64,000 bases of DNA, taken from Spirosoma radiotolerans (GTDB lineage: Bacteria; Bacteroidota; Bacteroidia; Cytophagales; Spirosomataceae). The notes under the pieces were generated by a model. That model was given only the letters and a program-made list of their open reading frames with translations. It did not search any database and was not told the origin of the DNA. The DNA lies in the NCBI RefSeq assembly GCF_000974425.1, contig NZ_CP010429.1, forward strand, positions 3,906,001-3,970,000. Direction: 5' to 3'. Positions 26,626 to 34,678 of the stretch are shown here, one piece after another. A program made the position numbers and the translations under genes. The stretch's first letter is position 1. The number at the start of each line of letters is the position of its first letter.

Positions 26626-27735
26626 ATGGTCGATAAGCTGACCTACCAACAAAAATGGCAAGTAGCCATTCGGTTGCTACTGCTGTATTCACCGCTGCTA
26701 CTGTACGTTAATCTGCCTGACTCTGTCCGGAATCCGGCCAAACTGGTGGAAATATCGCCATTGATAGCGGTCTTCATTTTGATTGCGCTGGGCTTATACT
26801 TCATCTGGATTACGGCCACCGACTGGATTCAGATGCAATTATTCCGCTGGTTTGGGGAGGATTTTCTGCTCGATTTCAGTTGGCGGGCGCTGGCATTTAC
26901 CATGCTCATTTCGCTTGGGTTAGCGTCCCTGTATGCCCAGGTTTTTCAACTGATCTTATCGACACTTTTCTCTCTGCTTTTTCACAACGATTTGCTAAAA
27001 CGGCCTTCGTCTCAGACGCCACCGTTTAGCCGCGACGTCTTCGCGTACCTACAACGGGTAAATAGTGTGTTTAATCTGGTCATTATGCTGTCTGCGTTCT
27101 ACCTGACCCTTATTTCCCGCTCTTATCAGCAACTGAAACACGTACAGCTCCGGGCCGAAAAGTCGGAGAAAGAAGCCGCGATCAGCCAGGTAGAAGCCCT
27201 GAAAAACCAGCTCAGTCCGCATTTTCTATTCAACAGCCTCAGCATTCTTACGGCCATGGTTCATGAGGATGCCGACCTCTCGGAACAATACATCAAGCAG
27301 TTAGCCAAGGTATATCGGTATATCCTCGAACAGCGCGATCAGGAGCTGGTTCTGCTCAAAACGGAGGTAGATTTCATCCGTGCCTACACGTTTCTGCTCC
27401 AGATCCGTTTCGAAAATAAATTTGAGGTCGTTATTGACCTCAGTCTGGCCGAGCAGAATCGGTATCGAATCGCGCCGTTATCGCTTCAGTTGTTGGTGGA
27501 AAACGCCGTCAAACACAATCGGATGGCCCTTGACGAGCCATTACGCGTGCATATTTATTGCCAGGATGATGTGCTGATTACCGAAAACAACTGGCTCCCC
27601 CGCGACCAGCCCGAATCTTCAACGGGCCTGGGGTTACAGAATATTGTGAACCGCTATGCGCTGCTCACCCGTCGACCGGTGTGGTATGGGCATCAGGATA
27701 CCCTGTTTGTTGTCAAAATCCCTTTATTCGTATGA
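26626..27735 (+). CDS. LytS/YehU-type sensor histidine kinase
   Basis: 369 residues. The N-terminal half has about four hydrophobic segments (for example LLLLYSPLLLYVNL, LIAVFILIALGLYFIW, LAFTMLISLGLASLYA, VFNLVIMLSAFYLTLI) and anchors it in the inner membrane. A coiled segment leads to the His_kinase box LKNQLSPHFLFNSLSI with phospho-acceptor His199. The ATPase part shows LLVENAVKHNR (N box) and STGLGLQNIVNRY (G box). Its stop overlaps the start of a LytTR response regulator by ATGA, so the two form a classic two-component pair. Signal is unknown. Confidence 0.92.
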   Translation: MVDKLTYQQKWQVAIRLLLLYSPLLLYVNLPDSVRNPAKLVEISPLIAVFILIALGLYFIWITATDWIQMQLFRWFGEDFLLDFSWRALAFTMLISLGLASLYAQVFQLILSTLFSLLFHNDLLKRPSSQTPPFSRDVFAYLQRVNSVFNLVIMLSAFYLTLISRSYQQLKHVQLRAEKSEKEAAISQVEALKNQLSPHFLFNSLSILTAMVHEDADLSEQYIKQLAKVYRYILEQRDQELVLLKTEVDFIRAYTFLLQIRFENKFEVVIDLSLAEQNRYRIAPLSLQLLVENAVKHNRMALDEPLRVHIYCQDDVLITENNWLPRDQPESSTGLGLQNIVNRYALLTRRPVWYGHQDTLFVVKIPLFV

Positions 27736-28505
27736 ACGTCGTCATTATTGAAGATGAAGCCCGCACGGCCCGTCAACTGGAGCGAATGCTGAAAAAGTAT
27801 GATGGCTCGGTTCATATTCTGGCCGAATTGCCTTCTGTAAAGGAAGCCGTTGCCTGGTTCAGTGAGCATGGCAGCGGCCAACCACCGCAGCTCGACCTGG
27901 CTTTCATGGATATTCATCTGGAGGACGGACTGGCTTTTCGTATTTTTGACCAGATAAACCTGACAGTACCGATCATTTTTACGACCGCCTACGACGAGTA
28001 TGTGCTCAAAGCTTTCAAGGTCAATAGCGTCGATTATTTGCTGAAACCAGTTGAGTACGACGAGTTGGTAGCGGCCATCGAGAAATTCAAATCCACCCGC
28101 AGCCAACCGGTACTGCCCGACCTGAAGGCGCTGGTTCAATTAATGCAGAAGCCCGCATCGAGCAGCTTCAAAGAGCGCTTTATGGTCAGCATTGGCACCA
28201 AAATTCACAGTATAGAGGTGACCGATATTGCGTATTTCTATTCGGAGGAAAAAGCCACGTTCCTTGTCACGAAAGGCGGGCAGTTGTTGCCGCTCGAATA
28301 CAGCCTGGATCAGGTATCGGGCCTGCTTAATCCTGGTCATTTCTTTCGGGTGAACCGCCAGATTATCATTGCCCGAACCGCTATCCAGGTTGTTCACGCC
28401 TATTCAGCGGGAAAGCTCAAACTCGATTTGTTGCCCGTTTCCCGTCAGGAAGTATTCGTCAGCACAAGCCGCCAGTCAGAATTCAAAGACTGGCTGGGTC
28501 GCTAA
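27732..28505 (+). CDS. LytTR-family response regulator
   Basis: 257 residues. ATG 27732 overlaps the kinase stop and begins MNVVIIEDEARTARQLERML, the standard receiver start with the acidic pocket (EDE). Asp60 in FMDIHLEDG is the phosphorylation site, the Thr is in IIFTTAYDEY, and Lys lies in DYLLKPVEYDEL. The C-terminal LytTR domain spans about 150-257 (RFMVSIGTKIHSIEVTDIAY, then FFRVNRQIIIA). It is expected to bind DNA when phosphorylated by the upstream kinase. Targets are not visible. Confidence 0.94.
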   Translation: MNVVIIEDEARTARQLERMLKKYDGSVHILAELPSVKEAVAWFSEHGSGQPPQLDLAFMDIHLEDGLAFRIFDQINLTVPIIFTTAYDEYVLKAFKVNSVDYLLKPVEYDELVAAIEKFKSTRSQPVLPDLKALVQLMQKPASSSFKERFMVSIGTKIHSIEVTDIAYFYSEEKATFLVTKGGQLLPLEYSLDQVSGLLNPGHFFRVNRQIIIARTAIQVVHAYSAGKLKLDLLPVSRQEVFVSTSRQSEFKDWLGR

Positions 28506-28512
28506 TGTTTGA

Positions 28513-28562
28513 TGGATAATCTGTCTGGGCCAAGCTCTGGCTTAGCCCAGACAGATTATCCA
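28513..28562. terminator. Bidirectional hairpin between convergent genes
   Basis: Perfect 18-bp arms (TGGATAATCTGTCTGGGC and its complement) at 28513-28530 and 28545-28562, with a further AAGC/GCTT pairing inside the loop. It fills the 57-nt gap between the convergent LytTR and aldolase-like genes and overlaps the stop of the latter slightly at its edge. Confidence 0.75.
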
Positions 28563-29678
28563 CTACACAGAAATCAGGCGGTCGCGGGAGATGGTCCGCC
28601 ACTCGGCGGTTACGTCACCGTTTTCGATGGTATAGGCCCGTTCGTAAAGGGCTACCGTCGGGCAAATATGATTCGGTAATCCGTAGAAAACATCGCCGAT
28701 CTGATATGAGTGACCCAGTTCGACTTCTACCACTAAATGCTCCTCACTTTGCCCAATGGCGGTTACATCCGGTGCGTTCAGGAACGTGATCCGCTGGGCA
28801 AGTTCGCCCTCGGCAGCGACGGACTTATGGCCCACATCCAGGCATACTTTCGTTGCATCGGGCAGGGAGATTACCCGCGAGACGACCAGCGCAGCCGGTA
28901 AAAACGGTTGCTCGGTCAGCGCGCTCTGGTAACCTTTATCCCAGTAAATAAACGTACCGGGACTGCATTCCACATCCGGCCGTTTGGCATGAATCGGAAA
29001 CGTCGGGCTCCCGCCCACCACTAGCACCGGCCGGGCAAACCCCTGCGAAACAAGCGTATCACTCAGGAGTTGAACGGGCCAGAAAGCCGCATCACATTGG
29101 TTTGTACGAACGGCGATATCCGGGTCGCGCAGGTGCCCGTCATAGGCGTGCAAGCCCACGGGTCGAACACCCGGCAATTGATCCAGTTCTGCATACAGCG
29201 CCAGAACAGCGCCACCCGGTGCCATCCCGGTTCGGTTCATGCCCACGTTCAAATCGATGTAGACCGGTACGACCTGGTTAGCCGCCACAGCCCTGTCAGA
29301 CAGTTGCTGTGCAGTTGTGCTATTATCGACCAGACAGGAAAACGCGGTGTCGGGATAAGTGCTCATCAGGCGTAGCAACCGATGCATCTTGGCCTCGTTT
29401 GGCTGATAAGCCAGCAGCACATCAGGCGCACCGATCATCGCCAGCATTTCGGCCTCGGCGATGGTGGCACATTTAAACTTCCGAATACCCGCGTCGAGCA
29501 TCAACTGGCAGGCTTCCCGCGATTTATTTGTTTTGACATGGGGCCGCAACCGACTCACGTTGTCCACCGCTTTTATTAGGAACGCAATATTTTGTTTGAC
29601 CCGGTCCGGATAAACTACCAGAGCAGGTGTATCGAGTTGGGTTACGTCGGCAATCGAGTACCAGGGCGCTTGTTCCAT
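28563..29678 (-). CDS. D-threonine aldolase-like PLP enzyme (alanine racemase fold III)
   Basis: A 371-residue enzyme of the D-threonine aldolase / D-serine dehydratase family. The start VTQLDTPALVVYPDRVKQN leads to RLRPHVKTNKS with the PLP Lys49; the usual motif is RPHxKTHK, so His is Asn here. Later motifs are DLNVGMNRTG, LHAYDGHLRD, VVGGSPTFP and a C-terminal domain with LDVGHKSVAAEG and EEHLVVEVE. Members cleave D-3-hydroxy amino acids to glycine and aldehyde or deaminate D-Ser. It starts 2 nt after the RidA gene, so the pair is an operon that may detoxify or recycle D-amino acids. Confidence 0.87.
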   Translation of the reverse strand: MEQAPWYSIADVTQLDTPALVVYPDRVKQNIAFLIKAVDNVSRLRPHVKTNKSREACQLMLDAGIRKFKCATIAEAEMLAMIGAPDVLLAYQPNEAKMHRLLRLMSTYPDTAFSCLVDNSTTAQQLSDRAVAANQVVPVYIDLNVGMNRTGMAPGGAVLALYAELDQLPGVRPVGLHAYDGHLRDPDIAVRTNQCDAAFWPVQLLSDTLVSQGFARPVLVVGGSPTFPIHAKRPDVECSPGTFIYWDKGYQSALTEQPFLPAALVVSRVISLPDATKVCLDVGHKSVAAEGELAQRITFLNAPDVTAIGQSEEHLVVEVELGHSYQIGDVFYGLPNHICPTVALYERAYTIENGDVTAEWRTISRDRLISV

Positions 29679-29680
29679 GC

Positions 29681-30157
29681 TTAAACCAGTTCAAATAAAG
29701 CTTCGATTTCGACCGGAATATTGTCGGGCAATGAACCCATACCCACCGCCGACCGAACGCCAATGCCGTTGTCGGGTCCCCAAACGGTAGCAAAAAGTTC
29801 GCTGCATCCGTTGATGACGTACGGATGCCGACCAAAATCGGCCGTGCAGTTCACCATGCCGAGCACCTTAATAACGCGCTTTACCCGATCAAGGCTACCT
29901 AGGTTTGTTCGGATGGTCGACAAAATAGTGAGGCCCACTTGCCGGGCAGCCAACTTGGCCTGTTCTATGTCCAGATCGGCCCCAACCCGGCCAATTATCA
30001 GGCTTTTATCATCCTGCACCGGGCCATGCCCCGACACATATAGGTATTTACCGTCAATCAGAAATGGTTTGTAAACACCCAACGGCTGGGGCGCAGGCGG
30101 TAATGAAAGACCGGTATCAGCAAAGGCTTTCTCAGGCGACATAGGGTTAATCTGCAT
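29681..30157 (-). CDS. RidA/YjgF-family protein
   Basis: About 158 residues from the ATG at 30157. The family fold is seen in QPLGVYKPFLIDGKYLYVSG and GPVQDDKSLIIGRVGADLDI, with the helix AKLAARQVGLTILSTI, then RVKRVIKVLGMVNC. The C-terminal stretch TVWGPDNGIGVRSAVGMGSL is the usual substrate-proximal region, including the conserved Arg, followed by VEIEALFEL. RidA proteins hydrolyse reactive enamines/imines made by PLP enzymes such as serine/threonine dehydratases. Coupling to the PLP enzyme right downstream fits this well. Confidence 0.92.
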   Translation of the reverse strand: MQINPMSPEKAFADTGLSLPPAPQPLGVYKPFLIDGKYLYVSGHGPVQDDKSLIIGRVGADLDIEQAKLAARQVGLTILSTIRTNLGSLDRVKRVIKVLGMVNCTADFGRHPYVINGCSELFATVWGPDNGIGVRSAVGMGSLPDNIPVEIEALFELV

Positions 30158-30324
30158 AGAAAATGAAAACAATGTTTAGTCAAAAAATGGATATGTTCCC
30201 GTTAATGTCAACGACTACCCTGGTCTGGCACCAAGCGAAGCCGTACATTCGCAAACTTAACCGAAACGATCGGGTTAAGCGGCTAACAAGCCAAAATTCC
30301 CTTAGATTTCCAGTACAGACGTTT

Positions 30325-31125
30325 ATGAAAAAGAGACTATCCATCCTGTTGTTTTCCCTGACTGCTTTTCTCTGGATGGCCGCCACCCAGGTGCAACGCC
30401 CCACCCTTTACCTCATCGGTGACTCGACCGTTAAGAATTCCAACGACAAGGGCGATGGGGGCATGTGGGGTTGGGGGCACTTCATCGACGCTTATTTCGA
30501 CACAACGCGCATTCATATTGAGAACCATGCCATTGGAGGGCGAAGCAGCCGTACCTTCCTGACTGAAGGCCGCTGGGATAAAATCATGACCCGGTTAAAA
30601 CCTGGCGATTTTGTCATGATCCAGTTTGGGCACAACGATGCCAGTGCCGTTAACGATACCCTCCGTGCCAGGGGAACACTTAAAGGCACGGGTAACGAAA
30701 CGCAGGAAATCGATAATCTGATTACGAAAAAACACGAGATCGTACACAGCTACGGCTGGTATATCCGCAAATATGTGACCGACACCAAAGCCAAAGGAGC
30801 CATACCCATTGTCCTGTCATTGGTACCACGCAATAGCTGGAAAGAGGGGAAAGTGATTCGTGGCGATACCGACTACGGCAAATGGGCTGCCGAGGTGGCC
30901 AACGGAGAGCAGGGTGGCAAAAGTGGAGCTTACTTCATTAACCTCAACGAACTGGTTGCCCGCAAGTACGACGTCGTGGGCGACTCTACGCTCCTGCAAG
31001 CCACGTACTTCGTGAAAGATAACACGCACACGAACGCTGCCGGAGCAAAAGTCAACGCATCGTCGGTGATCGACGGACTTAAAGAATTGAAGGCGTGCCC
31101 ATTGAACAAATTCGTGAACGAGTGA
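30325..31125 (+). CDS. Secreted rhamnogalacturonan acetylesterase-like SGNH hydrolase
   Basis: 266 residues from ATG 30325, which gives a signal peptide (MKKRLSILLFSLTAFLWMA). SGNH blocks are: block I LIGDSTVKNSND with the nucleophile Ser, block II Gly in IGGRSSRTF, block III FGHNDAS, and block V DNTHTNAAGA with the catalytic His. GDSTV at block I and THTN at block V are typical of rhamnogalacturonan acetylesterases (CE12). It would deacetylate pectin outside the cytoplasm, in line with the arabinose and uronate genes nearby. CE12 assignment is by motif only. Confidence 0.85.
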   Translation: MKKRLSILLFSLTAFLWMAATQVQRPTLYLIGDSTVKNSNDKGDGGMWGWGHFIDAYFDTTRIHIENHAIGGRSSRTFLTEGRWDKIMTRLKPGDFVMIQFGHNDASAVNDTLRARGTLKGTGNETQEIDNLITKKHEIVHSYGWYIRKYVTDTKAKGAIPIVLSLVPRNSWKEGKVIRGDTDYGKWAAEVANGEQGGKSGAYFINLNELVARKYDVVGDSTLLQATYFVKDNTHTNAAGAKVNASSVIDGLKELKACPLNKFVNE

Positions 31126-31133
31126 AATTCGGC

Positions 31134-31173
31134 TTTTTATACTCGCCGGGCTTTAACCCGGTGAGTATAAAAA
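31134..31173. terminator. Bidirectional terminator-like hairpin
   Basis: TTTTTATACTC and GAGTATAAAAA enclose a GC core GCCGGG-ctttaa-CCCGGT. It begins 9 nt after the stop of the acetylesterase. Its core closely resembles the araB/araA hairpin at 11253-11296. Confidence 0.75.
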
Positions 31174-31289
31174 AGAGGGTTATATTTCGGCGGTTTACTA
31201 TGCAACACCTCAGTTCCGGGTGCTCTCACTCGACAAACAGTAAACAGCTTCGTCGATTTCCTTTTCCAGACTGTACTATAGTCAATACC

Positions 31290-32114
31290 ATGAAACAGTT
31301 TTGCATTCTCCTGGCTCTAATCTGTTTAACGGGCTCCATTAAACATGAAGAGGTTAGCTGGGTGGCGATTGGAGATTCCATCACGTATTTGAATGACCAT
31401 CTGGACGAAACCGGAAATCGAGTTACCAAGGGGTACATGACCCGGGTTGTCGAACGGCTCCCGTACATTCACTTCACAAACCAGGGGCATAATGGCTGGA
31501 CCTCGGGTGGTATTGCCAAAGAAATCGACAACCTGGGACTGGTTAAAGCGGATATATATTCCGTCTTTCTGGGCACCAACGACTGGTGGTCGAGCCGGCC
31601 TCTAGGCCGTTTGGCCGATTATCAGGCCAATGCCGGTAACACGACAGTATATGGTTCCTTCCGGATTATTGTCAATAAACTCCGCCAATTGAATCCACAG
31701 GCGCCCATCGTTTTGATCACGCCCATGCAACGGGCTGATTTTGTGTACCTGACGAATTTTAAGAACAACGCCTATGGCTCGTATAAAGCCAAAAACGGAC
31801 AATATCTCGAAGCGTTTGCCAACGCAATCGACTCCATTGGTAAATTCGAACACCTGCCCGTGCTGGACCTTTACCACGCCAACGGATTAAAACTAAAGAA
31901 GCTCGTTAAGTTTAAACGCCTGAAAGACCCGAAAAGCGGCCAGTATACCAACTACCCGTATCCAGACTTTATCGACATTCCATTTCGCCCCGAAACAGAT
32001 GAGTACCCGTATCCGGTGGAGGCTATTGACATGACCTACGACGGCCTGCATCCATCCGACAAAGGATACGAACTGATCAGCCGCCAACTCGTCAAAATTC
32101 TGAAAAAGTACTAA
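31290..32114 (+). CDS. Secreted SGNH/GDSL hydrolase
   Basis: 274 residues. ATG 31290 gives a signal peptide (MKQFCILLALICLTGSI). SGNH blocks: VAIGDSITYLNDH (Ser), NQGHNGWTSGG (block II region), VFLGTNDWW (Asn), and YDGLHPSDKGYELIS (Asp/His). It is probably a secreted acyl-esterase on carbohydrates, but the substrate cannot be read from sequence. It follows the CE12-like gene by 164 nt with a terminator between, so it likely has its own promoter. Confidence 0.87.
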   Translation: MKQFCILLALICLTGSIKHEEVSWVAIGDSITYLNDHLDETGNRVTKGYMTRVVERLPYIHFTNQGHNGWTSGGIAKEIDNLGLVKADIYSVFLGTNDWWSSRPLGRLADYQANAGNTTVYGSFRIIVNKLRQLNPQAPIVLITPMQRADFVYLTNFKNNAYGSYKAKNGQYLEAFANAIDSIGKFEHLPVLDLYHANGLKLKKLVKFKRLKDPKSGQYTNYPYPDFIDIPFRPETDEYPYPVEAIDMTYDGLHPSDKGYELISRQLVKILKKY

Positions 32115-32121
32115 CTGGATT

Positions 32122-32163
32122 GTTTCGCTGCCATTCCGAAGATAGCCGAAATGGCAGCGAAAC
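32122..32163. terminator. Perfect 14-bp hairpin after the SGNH gene
   Basis: GTTTCGCTGCCATT and its exact complement AATGGCAGCGAAAC with a 14-nt loop, starting 7 nt after the stop codon. No T-run follows; could be a terminator or a palindromic repeat. Confidence 0.6.
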
Positions 32164-32244
32164 CTCAGCTTTATAAAAGAAGATTTTGACATGGTTTCCT
32201 TGTTGGAAAACCGAATACCAGAAACAAACTAAACCTAGATAGAC

Positions 32245-32844
32245 ATGAAACGAGTACTCTTTGCCGCTGCCCTACTGATCCGTTCGGTTTCAGTTTCGCT
32301 TGCCCAGCAACCAGCCCCGGCCGCACCAACCGCAGCCCCGCCAATGCGGTTAACCACCACGGCCTTCCCGGATGGGGGCCTCATTCCGATCAAGTTCACG
32401 CAGGCGGCTCCGGGCGCTGCGCCGGGAGGAGGTGCTTCTCCGGCGCTGACCTGGACCGATGTGCCCGCCGGTACGCAGAGTTTTGTGCTGCATATGCACG
32501 ATGTCGATGTGAGCCGAAATAAAACGATTGACGATAATCTCCACTGGCTGGTCTGGAACATTCCGGCTACCTCGACCGGGCTGCCCGAAGCAATTCCTGC
32601 CGGAGCACAACTGCCAGATGGCAGTTATCAGGTAAATGTGTTTACCCCTTCCTATCGGGGGCCGGGTGCGGCTGCTTCGGGGCCTTTACACCATTATGTT
32701 TTTGAACTGTATGCCCTGGATACCAAACTCGATGTGAAGCCGGGAACAGAAGGATCGGCCACACGAACAGCCGTATTAAACGCCATTCAGGCCCACGTAT
32801 TGGGCAAAGCGGCCTATGTCGGCCTGTTCAAGCGCCCTCAATAA
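32245..32844 (+). CDS. Secreted PEBP-family (YbhB/YbcL) protein
   Basis: 199 residues with a signal peptide (about 1-22) and an Ala/Pro-rich spacer. The phosphatidylethanolamine-binding fold shows PALTWTDVPAGTQSFVLHMH, then DVDVSRNKTIDDNLHWLVWN, where the usual D-x-D and H-W-V-x-x-N-I-P motifs are visible, and later GPLHHYVFELYALD. Bacterial homologues bind small ligands; their physiological role is unclear. It sits 65 nt upstream of an amidase on the same strand. Confidence 0.9.
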   Translation: MKRVLFAAALLIRSVSVSLAQQPAPAAPTAAPPMRLTTTAFPDGGLIPIKFTQAAPGAAPGGGASPALTWTDVPAGTQSFVLHMHDVDVSRNKTIDDNLHWLVWNIPATSTGLPEAIPAGAQLPDGSYQVNVFTPSYRGPGAAASGPLHHYVFELYALDTKLDVKPGTEGSATRTAVLNAIQAHVLGKAAYVGLFKRPQ

Positions 32845-32909
32845 CGCAAGGATTACCGAGTTGCCTGATACCCCGTTCTTCTTACCCCTATCATCTTCGC
32901 AAACACGTC

Positions 32910-34532
32910 ATGAACAGACGGAATTTTATCAAGAGCAGTTCGGTGGCTAGCGTATCGGCTGCGTCGCTGACCGTAGCAGCCTGCAACACACCCAAAAAGA
33001 CAAGCTCAGAAAATGACACCCAACCCTTCACGGATGAGTTTGAACTGAATGAACTAACCATCGGTGATCTCCAGAAGAAAATGCAATCGGGCCAGGCTAG
33101 CTCGGCCACCATTACCCAGTTGTACCTAGACCGCATTGAGGCCATTGATAAAAATGGCCCTGGCTTGAATGCCGTTATTGAAGTTAACCCCGACGCGCTG
33201 ACCATGGCTAAAGCGATGGATGAAGAACGCAAGGCGGGCAAAAACCGGGGGCCGCTACATGGCATCCCGGTGCTGATCAAAGACAACATCGACACGGGCG
33301 ACCAAATGATGACAACCGCTGGTTCGCTGGCGCTGGAAGGCCATAAAGCGGCAAAAGATGCCTTCGTCGTCACTAAATTACGGGAGGCCGGGGCGGTCAT
33401 TCTGGGCAAAACAAACCTCAGCGAGTGGGCCAACTTCCGGTCAACCCGCTCGAGCAGTGGGTGGAGCAGCCGGGGCGGGCAAACCCGGAACCCCTTTGTG
33501 CTGGACCGCAGTCCATGCGGCTCCAGCTCCGGGTCAGGATCAGCCGTGGCCGCCAATCTGTGTGCGGTGGCCGTTGGGACCGAAACGGATGGTTCCATAA
33601 TTGCCCCTTCCTCGTTTTGTGGCGTAGTCGGGATAAAGCCAACCGTCGGACTGATCAGCCGCAGCGGCATTATTCCCATTTCGAAGACGCAAGATACCGC
33701 CGGGCCAATGGCCAGAACCGTAACCGATGCCGCCATTTTACTGGGCGCTATGGTAGGCATCGATCCGGCCGATGCCGTCACCAGCGAAAGCAACGGCAAA
33801 AGCACGAAAGATTACACCACTTTTCTCCAGGCAAACGGGTTATCGGGCAAGCGCATTGGCGTCGAGAAATCATTCCTGAAAGGGCACGAGGGCGTGGTTG
33901 GCCTATATAAACAGGCCATTGAGGTGCTGAAAAAACAGGGCGCAAGTATTGTTGAGGTTGAGCTGCTCAAATCGCTTAGTGACATTGGCGGGGCTGAATT
34001 TACGGTCCTGCAATACGAGTTTAAAGACGGCGTGAACCGGTATCTGGCAACCGCCAATGCCCGCGTCAAGACACTGGCCGAGGTGATTGCGTTTAACCAG
34101 CAGAACGCGGTTAAAGCCATGCCTTTTTTCAAGCAGGAGACACTGGAGAGTAGCGAGGCTAAAGCCGGACTGGACAGCAAGGAATATACCGATGCACTGG
34201 CCAAAACCCGGAGTTCGCGCCAGCTCATCGATAAACTCATGGCCGAACATAAGCTGGATGCCATCTGCGGGACCAGCATTGGATTTGCGGGCTGTATCGA
34301 CCTGATCAACGGCGACTACGATACGGGTTTTTATTTCTGTCCACCAGCGGCTATGGCGGGTTATCCGCACATCACCATTCCGATGGGCAGTGTTCAGGGC
34401 TTACCCGTCGGCTTCTCGCTCATTGCCGGAGCTTATCAGGAAGGCGCCTTATTGACCATGGGCTATGCCTATGAGCAGGCATCGAAAAAGCGGGTACGGC
34501 CTACGTTTATCAACTCCCTGATTCCGGCCTGA
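32910..34532 (+). CDS. Amidase-signature family enzyme with Tat-type lipoprotein signal
   Basis: 540 residues. The N-terminus has RRNFIK and a hydrophobic stretch ending in VAAC, suggesting Tat export and possibly lipid attachment. The amidase signature covers about 120-250: GIPVLIKDNIDT with the catalytic Lys, CGSSSGSGSAVAANLC with the cis-Ser, and TETDGSIIAPSSFCGVVG with the nucleophile Ser. The length is usual for secreted amidases that hydrolyse amides or peptide ends. Substrate unknown. Confidence 0.9.
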   Translation: MNRRNFIKSSSVASVSAASLTVAACNTPKKTSSENDTQPFTDEFELNELTIGDLQKKMQSGQASSATITQLYLDRIEAIDKNGPGLNAVIEVNPDALTMAKAMDEERKAGKNRGPLHGIPVLIKDNIDTGDQMMTTAGSLALEGHKAAKDAFVVTKLREAGAVILGKTNLSEWANFRSTRSSSGWSSRGGQTRNPFVLDRSPCGSSSGSGSAVAANLCAVAVGTETDGSIIAPSSFCGVVGIKPTVGLISRSGIIPISKTQDTAGPMARTVTDAAILLGAMVGIDPADAVTSESNGKSTKDYTTFLQANGLSGKRIGVEKSFLKGHEGVVGLYKQAIEVLKKQGASIVEVELLKSLSDIGGAEFTVLQYEFKDGVNRYLATANARVKTLAEVIAFNQQNAVKAMPFFKQETLESSEAKAGLDSKEYTDALAKTRSSRQLIDKLMAEHKLDAICGTSIGFAGCIDLINGDYDTGFYFCPPAAMAGYPHITIPMGSVQGLPVGFSLIAGAYQEGALLTMGYAYEQASKKRVRPTFINSLIPA

Positions 34533-34564
34533 ATTGTAAAATTAATTGAACCTGTGGTGATTGA

Positions 34565-34646
34565 TTTGTCATTGCGACGCAGGAGCAATCTTCGGGTGCG
34601 ATAAAATTTACTCACCCGAAGATTGCTCCTGCGTCGCAATGACAAA
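34565..34646. repeat. Perfect 34-bp inverted repeat
   Basis: Arms at 34565-34598 and 34613-34646 are exact complements over 34 nt with a 14-nt AT-rich loop. The arm contains GTCATTGCGACGCAGGAGCAATC, a variant of the GTCATTGCGA...AGCAATC repeats widespread in bacterial genomes. It lies between the convergent amidase and AraC genes and may act as a bidirectional terminator. Confidence 0.85.
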
Positions 34647-34678
34647 AAGTCCCATCGCCCGAAAATTTAAAATGGTGC

